Below are positions 1 to 10,812 of a DNA stretch of 64,000 nucleotides, in pieces. Each line of letters starts with the position of its first letter. The stretch's first letter is position 1. Below the pieces are notes generated by a model. It was not told the DNA's origin and made no database searches. It saw only the letters and a list, made by a program, of their open reading frames with translations. A program made the translations under genes and the position numbers. Source of the DNA: Pomacea canaliculata (Eukaryota; Mollusca; Gastropoda; Architaenioglossa; Ampullariidae); NCBI RefSeq assembly GCF_003073045.1, contig NC_037595.1, forward strand, positions 3,410,001 through 3,474,000, in the 5' to 3' direction.

Positions 1-116
1 CATGCAGTCCACTTGCTCGACATGCCTGCCATACATTATAGCTATCCATTCCATCTATCGTTAAGTGCTGCTCCACAAATTGATGGACTTGAGGGCTGGT
101 TATTTCGCCCCACAGC
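1..116 (-). CDS. Partial copy of the unrecognised exon at 30790-31099
   Basis: Runs off the window start. It reads GEITSPQVHQFVEQHLT and MDSYNVWQACRASGLH, in the same frame as the 31 kb copy. Confidence 0.25.
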
Positions 117-118
117 CT

Positions 119-566
119 GAGTCAAATCATCCCAGCTGTGTCCATTTTATCCCAACACCATTAAGTCAAATCATCCCAGGCCCAAAAGATCACTGATGAC
201 AGAAGTAGCTATTAACATCAAATATTACCAAAAGAGACATACTTTGTTTGAACAATATAGATACACAAGCTCAGCTGCCTATCTTAAACAAAGCTCTGCA
301 AATAAGGTTAGCCACTATTTTACTAAACAAAAATGATCATTTGGCAAAATGAATGCAGAGAATGTGTCTTACGATGGTGAATAAACATGATTTTTCTCTT
401 TAAATAATCTTTTAAATTAAAGATGTCATCAATTTATTGTAAGCTTGCATTTTGACTTTGTTTGCCTATTATTATTATTACATGCAGAGATGTCACTGAT
501 CAGGCCTAGGACAATTTGACTTGTTGGTCTTGGAATGAAATGGACGTAGTTGGGATGATTTGACAC
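119..566. mobile_element. MITE with long terminal inverted repeats (block A, copy 1)
   Basis: The left end GAGTCAAATCATCCCA and the reverse complement of the right end, GTGTCAAATCATCCCA, start inverted repeats of about 80 bp (also GTCCATTT, AGTCAAAT, AGGCC, GATCA.TGA in register). The internal part is AT-rich and non-coding. No clear target-site duplication is seen. Confidence 0.7.
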
Positions 567-1140
567 AACCTATGGGGCAAAATAGCTGGTGACCATTGAC
601 TCTCACCTTCTTACACTCTACTATATAGGCCAAAAATTCTTATAGATTTCTTTCAAGTGTGTTCGTGTGTGTGTGTGAACTTTACAGCACAGTTACTTGT
701 CAAGTCAAACATATGCTTTATAAATCATTTATTAAATCACTGAATTAAAACAGTGAATGGACAATTGTACTTAATCATATTAAATATCAGTCTCAAAAAG
801 ATCTTCATTTTGCTGTTAGTAAATTACTTCATTTTAAGTTGTGATTATGAGCATTTTATTATTAACAAACATTCTTTACACAGTTTTCACTCTTTCAACA
901 ACAACAATTATAGGTTAATGCTCAGAAACATTTAAATACTGACATTTATTTTTACCTAACCCTGATTGCGTTCCACTTCAAAGCTATAAAACATTCTCTA
1001 TATACTTACAACTGAAGACCAGTCACTGTTCACTCGAAGCGGCATTGCTATCCGCAGTTTCTTGTCTTATATACTTTTATGATTTGTCTTATTAAAATTC
1101 AGCGCGTACTTGTCCGATGTTTTGAACTTGCTACACAACG

Positions 1141-1211
1141 ATGGTAGACTGCGTAGATACACCTACTGCAATCAACTCAGTTTCCTTCTTTGAAATGGCT
1201 TCGCAGATCAG
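1141..1211 (+). CDS. Candidate first coding exon in block A, copy 1
   Basis: ATG followed by 71 nt to a strong donor (AG/GTAAGTA). It reads MVDCVDTPTAIN, then FFEMASQI. The copy at 32135-32205 keeps the ATG, length and donor. The product is not recognised and no following exon could be proven. Confidence 0.3.
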
Positions 1212-1767
1212 GTAAGTACATTTATATGGCAAACAAATATCATATGACATCATGGTTATGTGCTAAACATGTGCACTGACTTCCAAGTACTGAATTTCCG
1301 CACTCGATCATTGGAGGAGACAAAAGTTTTGTAATAAACGAGTTCAGGATGTAAAAACTCTTATCTACTGTGTTCCTGGGAGTGGTTGCGAGTTTTTTAA
1401 CCTTCGTCAGTACTCCTCTAGCACACAAACTTGATCTAAAAACCAAAGACGTGCCACAAGTGTAGGTAATGTACTGATTGCCTATCTACTCGATGCACCT
1501 GTCCTTACCTCAGCAACAGTGACGTACCGTCAGCCATTTCTGGGAATTCCCTGCCTCTAACTGTAGCTCACCGTTTACCCTTCACACATCGTGGGCGTAC
1601 AACGAGGACAGGTTGGCCTTCTTTCCCCCGCAGTATGTTACAGCTTGTTCATGCAGTGTCTTCAGCTAGAGTTTCACGGCGATAATAAACTCGACATTGT
1701 GCAGACCGGCTCCATGTTGGTTGAATATCAACAGCTTCGGGTAAAGTCAGTCCTCATATGGCGAGAA

Positions 1768-2353
1768 CAGGGCCGGCGTTAGGGGGTGGCAAATGGGGCG
1801 GCTGCCCCAGGCCCCGCTCTCGAAGGGGCCCCGCGCTTCAGCCCCGACACTTAATCCCCGACACTTCATCCCCGACACTTAATCCCCAGGCATTTAATCC
1901 TTTATAAAGCATTATGTAATGCTTCTGTCAAAGCATTGAATTAGAATACGCCATCCCCACACATTTACTCCTGGCAACATTGTAGAGAGATATGAGTCAA
2001 TGGATCGTCTTCTGGACCTCCGATCATTAGCTTACCTTTCATATTGATTAACAACAATTACCTCGCGAACACTCAAGAACAATTTTCATATCATATTGTT
2101 GAAGAACATTAAATTTACTAGCTTATATGAACTTTAACTAATGTTGTAGATGTTCAAATGACGTTGAAGTTAATAGCATGATTTGAATTTGAATTATTTG
2201 AATTTCAATTAAATTTTTCGCTGACTTCATAATTTTTATAGTTAAGGATTTAGTTTAGGGATGAAGTGTCTGGGGATGAAGTGCTTAGGGATTAAAAGTC
2301 TAGGGGATTAAGTGTCGGGGATGAAGTGTCTGGGGATTAAGTGACTGGGAACC
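1768..2353. mobile_element. Nested MITEs: hAT-type end followed by a palindromic MITE
   Basis: 1768 begins with CAGGGCCGGCGTTAGGGG, related to the right end (reverse complement) of the element at 2689-2967, but the match stops near 1840. From there the sequence is a second element with repeated ACACTTAATCCCC/ACACTTCATCCCC motifs at both ends in inverted orientation. It ends GACTGGGAACC at 2353, as the element at 10259-10642 does. Confidence 0.6.
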
Positions 2354-2688
2354 CTAGGCCGGAACTCCTATGTAGAAACGTGATCAGTGATATCACCATG
2401 TACCCAATCTTATGTTGAATGCCTCTCTTTGTTCTTAAAAGACATAGACAGTGTGTGTAGGTCAAATGTGCGTGTTTCTGTGCATGAGTGCGTGAGTGTA
2501 TGTGAATATGACTATGCAGTGATGGAACTGAAATGTGTGGGTAGTGTAAGGTGTGTGTGTGTGCGCGGGCGCATATATGTTGGGGTGAGAGATCTTATAG
2601 TGTTCTTAGTGCCTTGTCATTTGGTAAACAAATTCTTATCTTATTTAATTAGCGTGTTAAAATTGTAAAAATTAAATATTGCTATAGG

Positions 2689-2967
2689 CAGGCCAGTTCT
2701 TAGCCCCCGCGGGGCCCGAGGCAAAGGGCATGTGCTGGGCCCTCACGCCACGATCACACGGTTTTAGTTGGGATCTAAAGTCATTTTTTTCCTCAGGGAT
2801 ATCTCGTCTTTTATCATTGACAGCACGCTGCATACACATTACAACATAAGCCTACGATTAATTTATTTGTAACGTTCGTCAATAGGTTACAATCAAAAGC
2901 GCGGGGCCCCTTGAAGCGCGGGGCCCTAGGCAGATGCCTCGTCCGCCTGCCCCTAAGCACGGCCCTG
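2689..2967. mobile_element. Non-autonomous hAT element with 8-bp target duplication
   Basis: 279 bp, beginning CAGGCC and ending GGCCCTG, GC-rich at both ends, flanked by GCTATAGG at 2681-2688 and 2968-2975. The paralogous block at 39968-39975 has the unoccupied site (ACTATAGG) with continuous flanks. Confidence 0.85.
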
Positions 2968-4738
2968 GCTATAGGTGAAAATCTGCTGATTTATTCTTGG
3001 GATACTTTTGGAGACACACGTTGTATCCATGCAGTCCAGTGGTGACATGAATTGGACACAGAATGCGGCTTTACCCTTTGTATTTGTGTATCAACAACAG
3101 TACTAACTATAGCGCCTTACTCTCCCGGAGACATAAATCCACGATGCACTTGGCGAACGGAAGTAGTCATTCCTTTATTCTGTCATCGGAAAGGAGTTCT
3201 GCTAAATTTAGCTCACCCGCCCCCGCATCCGACCCCGTACCCCATTTCTACCACTTGCCGAGTACAGTTGGACGAACCGAGAGCCGATATTGTATGTGAC
3301 CCGTGGACAAAAAACGGAAACAGTTAACTTTCATAAAAATCTGGTGAATTAGATTATTTCCTTTTTATTCATTGTTCCACAAGGATGAATAACTATGCGT
3401 TAATGTGAGATGAATTAATAACAACTATAGATATAGTGGTGTGTATGATCATTATATCATGCCTCAAGGATTTGGCCGCTGGCTATGTGGTGAAAGCATT
3501 CTCCATAGATAAATGTCTACAATATTCGAAAAATTCGATTTAAAAAATTATGTATATTAGTTTATAAAATTTATTGAAAAACGATCTAATTGCCTTTGAG
3601 GATGACGAAAAGTGTTATCTAAACTCTAAAGCACCGTGTGCACATGCTCTACTATCTCTCGATCTCTCTCACATGCACACACACACGTTGAGTTTAAATT
3701 TTATACATATTATCACAGTCATTAGTCATCACAGAACGTGAATTTAAACACGAACAGCTTTTTATAGAAACGTGAATTTCCGATGGCACTAGTGAACAGC
3801 TGATTGTTGCAGTCCACAATACCTTGCATTATAAAATATTATTATATTATAATACAACTTCAGTTAATTCATCCTCTAGACTATTGGGTATCATAAATCG
3901 AATAAAGCAACAAATTAAACAAAGACAATTAATCGTTGTTTGTGTGGGCGTGAGAGAGTACAACGTACCGTCGTCTTGATTACCGAGAACGTTAATTAGT
4001 ATACATGCACGTGCAGTTTAATACGTGCGCCCACGCGCCAAACGGCACAGAAACACAGACAAACCTTTTTTGACGAGGGTAACAGAGTCAGCAAAGTTAT
4101 GTGTTTTTACATCTATGGCCTCCTGTCTAAGTAGAAGAAATTAAAAAAGACTACATTAATTTAAAGCAAGGAAATAAAATCAGAGAGAGAAATTATGATA
4201 TGCGAGAGAGAGAGCAGGACTGCGAGAGTTTGGCTTGCTATATATACACCTGACTAAATTCCAGATCAGCTGCTTCATTTTATTTGATGCTGATATCAAA
4301 GATTGTTCTATTACATGGCCATACGCCATACAAAGAAGTTTATGTTGTTCTTAGTTTGCTTTAAAAATTGAGACTAAGGAACGACTTTTCCAGAAAAGCA
4401 AGCAGACTTGATGTTCTGCCTATCAATCCTAGCTGTCGTCAGCATACCCAGCATACCCGTATCAGAACTGTCATCCCCATGCTATGTGTGATCTCTCAAG
4501 CAGCTCCTGTTAACTCTCTTTCCACCTTCATTGATGTCTTTCATAGTTTCTGGAAATTGCGGCTTCCCCTATTGGAAAGGTCATGCACTTACAGGCACTA
4601 GATATACTTACCTTCAGGTACACGAAGGTTTAGGGAAATATAATTTCAAAGATCGAATTGGCTAGTTTATTTAGTAGGAAAGTGTTTAAAGCTGTGATTT
4701 AATTCTCACTATGGGAGGGGGGACAGGTGTCACAGAGT

Positions 4739-4820
4739 GTCCCGAGACGAGATCTGAACCTGAGTTTCTCACTGCAGTAGTGGCAGGCGGGTGTTTTAAC
4801 CACTACACTACCGCGGGCAC
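4739..4820 (-). repeat. tRNA-derived SINE-like head in B1 copy 1
   Basis: The minus strand shows an A-box-like GGTAGTGTAGTGGTTAAAAC and a B-box-like GGTTCAGATCTC at tRNA spacing. It is present at the same place in the other B1 copies. Confidence 0.55.
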
Positions 4821-5170
4821 CCTAACCCATCACGTGAAGGAATTCCCAAGCTCGAGCCAATTTAGCCAAGGGTTTTGCTAGATAGAAATAGATGATGATG
4901 ATATCTAGCTCTACTGGAGAAAAACACCCTCAATCTCCAGCTCCAGGGGAGGAATAAACATGATTAGACTCATGTTAGCTGTTTTCTGGAATTTGGATTT
5001 TACTAGTTTGGAATTCCAGTGCTTGCAGGATATTTTGGGACAAGATTTTTTTTAAAAATACATGTCATTTCAAAATCGTGGACATACCGAGCAAGTAAAT
5101 GTCCGTTGGGAGGGAGGGAGGTAGGGGTTAGATTGCTCATCTTTTATCTTACTTCCTTTTGTGAATTACA

Positions 5171-5254
5171 ATGTCTTTCAGTGAATCAGCTGTCAGCCGT
5201 ATCAAAGTCCTGGATACAAGAGATGTTGAAGATGAAGAAGAGTCACGATTATGA
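5171..5254 (+). CDS. Short acidic C-terminal exon or small ORF in B1 (copies near 15689 and 42212)
   Basis: The ATG frame reads SESAVSRIKVLDTRDVEDEE and ends SRL, stop. An acceptor-like TCTTTCAG at its start could make it a last exon. All B1 copies keep the downstream reading, but a competing frame over the same bases (SWIQEMLKMKKSHDYERLIV) is also open. Product unknown. Confidence 0.25.
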   Translation: MSFSESAVSRIKVLDTRDVEDEEESRL

Positions 5255-6302
5255 GAGATTAATTGTTTGAGTGCTGCAGCGTGGCTAATTGTCATCTCCA
5301 CCTTTGCAATCTATTCGTTCTAATGAGTGAACTTGTCCCGAGTACAAGAGAAAGGTTGATGGCGAGAATGAGTGCGTTTGCGTGGGACATTTTTAGAACT
5401 ACACATTATGTCATTCTGTTCATGGTTTCCACCTTGTCTTATCATTATCCGTCGATCTGTCAGTTGTCCCCACGGCACCCTGCCCCGCCGTCTGCCATGG
5501 TTGGGGATGTAGGGGGAAGTGGGGTGAGCATGTTTGACTGCGGGTCAATGAGTGTCAGTCGTGATCCAAAATAGTTGCCAAATGCAAACAAGTTTAATTG
5601 TTCGTTTGCTGCTGAAACAGGCCCTGAGCCAGTGATGTTCTCGTGAGGTCGCACGAGTTGTGTGTCACTAAGGGCACATTCTTTGAACAGCGTGGAGTGG
5701 GTCAGTTGTCAGGCCTGAAACCCGGAACTGCTAGTCATCAAAGGTTGTCACAAGTACTTGATAGTCCAGGCTGCTCACGTCACATCGAGGGCAGTCCGAT
5801 ACCACACGAAGTCCATTCAGCCCGCCCTTCTATCTCTCTCTCTCTGTTTAATTTTTTTTTTTTTTTTTTTTTGTGAGGGTGATATTCGAACTTACACTGC
5901 AGTCCGGTGTGTCATAGGACTAATTAACCTGCTTTCTGTTTGATGTTAACTTCTGAAACGAGAATCAGGGGGTAGCAAGAAATGCCATGCACTCTGTGAA
6001 CTCTGATAAACTTTAGATGTTACATTTGCACATTTCAGGTGTCCTCTGGTTATTTTTGCACTGGATTTTTTTGTTGTTGTTGTTTATTTTTTTAGGCAGG
6101 ATAGCTACAACATAAGTGCACTGTAAGGGGGTAGGTGAGTAGGATGACAACAATTTGCTGAAGGAGAGGTGAATAGGTGAAAAGATCTAAAAGATGAAGG
6201 GTGGTCTGCATTGTGTTGTTAGGAGAACATACATACGCCCACTTTTTCAACACAAAAATGTACAGTACTTGCAAACATACTTTTTTATTTAATTATGGCA
6301 GC

Positions 6303-9300
6303 CAGAAATGGTTTTCATCTGCTCCCGAATTTTTTGTTTGAAATGTGTAAAAAAAAAATATTTTCCAAACTTCACATAATATACCTAATTTTGGTTGGAT
6401 TATCATAAAAGTGAGTTCACGAGCAAGATTACGGTAAAATTGTTCCACTTCTACACATTTTGATCTGTCACAATCAATTTAAATTTCTGTTCTATCTTGT
6501 TTAGTTATTTTTTAATAATTTTTTGAAAAAGGGTAAATTCATGCGTACAGGGGGGTTTTCACCGCCTTTAGCCTTGTGTAAAGAAAGAGTTAAAGCTTTC
6601 ATAAATCTACTAATTACTAGTGACATTACAAGAACTTGAACAAGTGTGGATTAAAAAAATTTTTAAACGGTAATGTCTTGATGGCCATTTGTGTGTATAA
6701 GAAGTTTTGGATAATATCTGAAAGTAACCAATTAATCTTTAGTACAAAAAGTAAAGTAAATAGGCCTACTGAATAAATCCACGAAGAATAAAACAATGCT
6801 CACATTAATAATTTTAACTTGACAAACTCATTTTGTAATTCCACTCACCATTAGATGGCATCACCCTTCGAATCATTCCTCAATCCATGTCTCTTGGACT
6901 GCAGCTGTGCACAAATAGAAATTGTAAGGTATACTTAAATGCTATTGTACACAATAATAAATTTGTAAATGTAGAGAAAATAATACTTAGATTCACTATT
7001 TTTTTTTAATTGTTCGGAAACTTGTCCTTTTAAGTTCATATTGACGTACACCTCAAAGAAATCAAAACCAAACAAAAACTACACACCAATTAATATACTT
7101 CTCAGCTGAAGTGACTGGAAACTTTTTCCCTTTGGTTCCACTGAGCCAACTCTGAAGATAGCAGCCGTTTTAAAATTCTCCGTGCACGAGAGGTGCTGAA
7201 CCTGTTAAAAAAATCTTTAGTTGTTTCCACCATGTAAAATACTACAATACAAATGCGAAATAAATTAATTCACTGGATTGGATAAGTTTAAGATATAATG
7301 CTGAACCCTACTCCACTGATGAGGGATCAATGGTTGCATGATGAATATAGCTACAAACCAGACCCAGTCTCTTAAATAAACCCTAGTGGGACTTCAGAGA
7401 AAATAATGGCATTAAGGGACTCAAATCACCAAGTTAATTAAGAGTTTAATCAAAGCTGTTCTTTATGAAAGTAGAACAATTTTAGTGGTCATAGTTAATA
7501 GACACACACAGACTGCTCATTTTGACACCATGAAAAGCAAGTGACAGAATTATTTTATAAATAAAATCTATGCATATAAATACTAACATTATTTTGTACT
7601 TCATAAAAATGTGTATTATTTGTTAATACAAATATTACACTGACCACACATTCTTGTCAGGAGAGTTAACCTGTAAGCGATGCTATGCCTGCCTGTTTGT
7701 TAAATGTTTATCAAGACTGTAAAGCATAACATACATATTAACTGATATATTAGCTAAAGCTAAAGGTAACATTTAAAAAAGGTGTCTAGTACTAACACAT
7801 TATACTTAAATGACATACCACTTTTGTTCTAATTCCTTTCTTCATCAGCTCCTCTTTCCCCATATTTTGAAGAAGCAGGGTGACCTGATTCAGTTTGTGA
7901 ACTACATTCTGTAGTGCTTTGCTCTGCTGATCAACTTTGCTGAGAACTCTGTTCAAAAATGTATTTGAAATCAAAATATTACTTTTAGTCTTTAAAGTAA
8001 TGACAAAACAAAACTATGGATGTAAGTCTATTGACAATTTTTTTAATTAACAGAAAATGTTTAGATGGATATAATAAGGATGTGCATGTACACCGTTAAA
8101 AACACAAAACCTGTGCTTGTATAGTGATCCTCATGAAATCATAGAGGGAGACAAAATAAACTTACTGGTAAAATTCACTGAGCCAGACCTAGTCAGTGTG
8201 ATCTGCAATTAAAGATTGTTATAATTAGTTCTTTTTGTAAATCATGTAAAATAAACTGAAAAAATGGCATGCAGCATTTTAAGGACAAAGAAAATATATG
8301 TGATCAGATAAGTGATTGTTAGAAAAATGACAGACTTTGACAAAGTTCATTGCATAGCTTTGGATTTCATACATTTTGTTTTAATTTCAAAGTGTATAAG
8401 TACAAAAATAAAATTCTTTCTTTTGCTTTGCATTAATTTTCCAAAATTTTAGTTGTTCAGAAAGCAATGTGATTGTCTCGTTGCTTTCCCCTAGAATGCA
8501 CCAAGACGGAGACGAACGTTTGGTAATCGCAGCACCGCTGTTATTGAGAAAGCAGACAACGAATTTCAAGCATGACTCAATGAGTTCATGTCATAGATTT
8601 CAACTTCGAAGTTAATCATCAATGATACGAGAGATTGTGTGTGTGTGTGCAGTGTGCTTTACCTCTTGACTAGTTGATTTGAACCCATCATGCACTGTCC
8701 TCTTGCTTCTGCCAATCGTATTCACGCTCAACATTTCGTTTCTGTAATTAGTAAATACGTGCAATTAGTAGGCAAGAGATACGATTAAGCAATTTGATTA
8801 TTTACAACAAGAAGGATATGGTTAAACCATTTAAATTATTTACAGCACATATAGAAGACAGCGTCATGTAAAAGCGAGTTGCTAGTGGATGTATGATACC
8901 TGCCGGGTACAACACGTGAAACATTTCACAAAAAGCACTACAATACTTATATATGATCATAAATTATTCACGACTATCCACTGTTATAAAGTATAGTTGT
9001 TTTAATGGCATCTTTCACTTAACTTTATTAAGACTTACTTCAGAAATCGGCGGTGTTTCACTTGAGGATGGACGTACAGTTCAAAATGTCTGCGCGCCGG
9101 TCAAAGCTGAACGGGCCGATGTGACCTCTGATTAACCCATACCATGACTTGTAGCTACACGCGGCGATGGGGAAAGAGGGGGGAGGGAAACAGCGGGTGG
9201 AGGGATGCGACACGATCACGTGGCTACCAAATCGAGAGCGGCTGAAGAAAAAAAGCGCGATGGACGCGTCAGTTTAGGATCGAATTACACGCTTCCCTCC

Positions 9301-9358
9301 CCAAAGTCTCACTTCCCTATAGGGGCCGTTCAAACACCCAAAGCCCTTGCAGGCTGGG
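6303..9358 (+). repeat. Segmental duplication block B2, copy 1
   Basis: Collinear with 10781-13787 and 16822-19881. It ends inside a 26-bp perfect palindrome (9346-9371). Confidence 0.9.
7087..8750 (-). pseudogene. DUF4806-like gene fragment in B2 copy 1
   Basis: Minus-strand exon-like pieces with GT-AG borders: about 8743-8661 (NEMLSVNTIGRSKRTVHDGF), about 8205-8166, 7948-7819 (coiled coil VLSKVDQQSKALQNVVHKL, QVTLLLQNMGKEELMKK) and 7201-7087. The last encodes RARRILKRLLSSELAQ, the signature of DUF4806-type domains, but then runs to an early stop because the GTKGKKFPV continuation is in another frame. A small final exon near 6914 would add little. No full-length protein can be assembled; it is either broken or has exons I could not place. 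Confidence 0.45.
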
Positions 9359-9371
9359 CCCAGCCTGCAAG
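9346..9371. repeat. 26-bp perfect palindrome at the end of B2 copy 1
   Basis: CTTGCAGGCTGGG followed immediately by its exact reverse complement. The other B2 copies stop at the palindrome centre. Confidence 0.85.
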
Positions 9372-10258
9372 AACTCTTGGGTCCCTCATGGGACCTCTTC
9401 GGGAAGAAAGTTGGGTCCCTCTCGGGTTTTGGAAGCGGGACCCTAAGGGGACCTCTTAGGGAATTCCCACGGGTTCCCATGTTTTCCCACGAAAGACCCA
9501 CCCACCTTCCCACCGATCGCCCATGAGAAGTCGTGTTTTCCCATCAAATTCCCACTCCCACTCCCTCTTTGCTGCATCCCTCACCCTTTCTCACTTTTAC
9601 TTACACTGATACACAGGCTTGCACACCATGAAGAAAAACATTCAACAGCTTTTCAAAATCTCGTTTCCTCACAACCCATAAATAGTAGGCAAGAGATATC
9701 ATTAAACAATTTTATTATTTACAACAAAAAACTATTTTAACAGTTTACATTATTTAAAGCATTAAAGTTGTTTTTGAACATAAGCATTCATCCAATTATT
9801 TACATAAAAATTACAGTCAATAATTTTTTACCCCATGAAAGTTATTTTTGAAATAATTATTTATAACATAAAGTCAAACAATTTACATAAAAGACAGAAA
9901 AATATGACACCAAAAATCGATCCATGAGTGGTGGAATCCCTGTAGAAGAAAAGAAAAAAGTTACAATGTATATTTACATATTTTGATTTTTGCTGTGTAA
10001 GTAGAACTAACCTCTCACATAGATGAAAGCTTAACTCTTTCTTTATGCACTCAACACAGGTGGCCGCTCACTTGTTACGCAGTATTCACATTGGGCTGAT
10101 GCACTGTTGTAATTTTGTTTAGGCCTATACAGCTCGTGGTTTAAAAGAAAAACTTAATAAATAAGATAGTTTAGGCCTTTATGAACACAATTATCTCCCT
10201 TACATGATGAAGGACGTATGTTTGAACGAAAGTCTCGCCGATATTCTACACTGGTGTC
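9372..10258. other. Spacer after B2 copy 1, no gene seen
   Basis: Begins with a run rich in GGGACC/GGGTCCC and TTCCCA words (9375-9560), then AT-rich sequence. 9677-9760 is a diverged direct repeat of 8765-8850 (shared AGTAGGCAAGAGATA and TTATTTACAACAA). Confidence 0.5.
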
Positions 10259-10642
10259 CAGACACTTAATCCCCAGACACTTAATCCCCAACGCTTCAAC
10301 CTTAAAATGAAATTTTAACTATAAAAATTATGAAGCCAGCGAAAAATTTAATTGAAATTCAAATAATTATTTTCATATAAACATCACAATAAGTTTTACA
10401 ATTAAAATACTTTAACTAATGTTGTAGATGTTCAAATGACGTTGAAGTTAATAGCATGATTTAAATATTATTAATGTATTTCAATATTTATTTTAATTGT
10501 AAAACTTATTGTGATGTTTATAGGAAGATAATTATTTGAATTTCAATTAAATTTTTCGCCGGCTTCATAATTTTTATAGTTAAAATTTCATTTTAAGGAT
10601 GAAGCGTTGAGGATGAAGTGTCTGGGGATTAAGTGACTGGGA
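10259..10642. mobile_element. Palindromic MITE with 9-bp target duplication
   Basis: The ends GGTGTCCAGACACTTAATCC and the reverse complement of the right end, GGTTCCCAGTCACTTAATCC, form imperfect inverted repeats that continue into the centre. TTCTACACT flanks both sides. A 9-bp duplication is typical of Mutator-like elements. Coordinates are good to a few bases. Confidence 0.7.
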
Positions 10643-10812
10643 ACCTTCTACACTACCTGTCCTTTTCGATGGTACACATTGTGAACATCATGCATCTGAA
10701 ACGTCGAATAACAAAAGAAAGAACATCCCAGAGGATATTCCTGCTTCAGATGAAGGAGAATTTGGCCACGAATGGTGTAAAAATGGTTTTCATCTGCTCC
10801 CGAATTTTTTTT
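10643..10812 (+). other. Coding-like fragment fused to B2 copy 2
   Basis: Directly after the MITE at 10642 one frame reads LPVLFDGTHCEHHASETS and KRKNIPEDIPASDEGEFGHE, then crosses into B2 (WCKNGFHLLPNF). The composition looks like real protein, but I cannot name it and see no start or splice site. Confidence 0.3.

Larger units (their letters stand above)
1..1767 (+). repeat. Segmental duplication block A, copy 1
   Basis: Collinear with 30984-32757, with few substitutions and small indels. It ends exactly where a CAGGGCC hAT-type end begins at 1768, while the other copy continues into unrelated sequence. It contains a MITE (119-566), a candidate plus-strand first exon (1141-1211) and, at its left edge, part of a minus-strand exon (1-116). 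Confidence 0.9.
2354..6302 (+). repeat. Segmental duplication block B1, copy 1
   Basis: Collinear with 39643-43342 over its whole length; from 3281 it is also collinear with 13788-16821. It carries a hAT MITE (2689-2967) that is missing from the 39.6 kb copy, a tRNA-derived SINE-like segment (4739-4820) and a short acidic reading frame at 5171-5254. Confidence 0.9.

Noticed and set aside
3052..3327. 91-codon frame in B1 (also 40052-40342)
   Set aside because: Two overlapping frames are open across it and the copies differ by repeat-unit indels (CCCGCATCCGACCC), so coding status cannot be supported.
4739..4820. Functional tRNA gene in B1
   Set aside because: A and B boxes are recognisable, but the acceptor stem and cloverleaf do not pair properly and the sequence continues as a repeat; SINE-like origin fits better.
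8387..8569. 60-codon minus-strand frame repeated in all B2 copies (also 12836-13018, 18909-19091)
   Set aside because: Begins and ends inside intron-like sequence and has no motif. Its conservation reflects recent duplication of the block.
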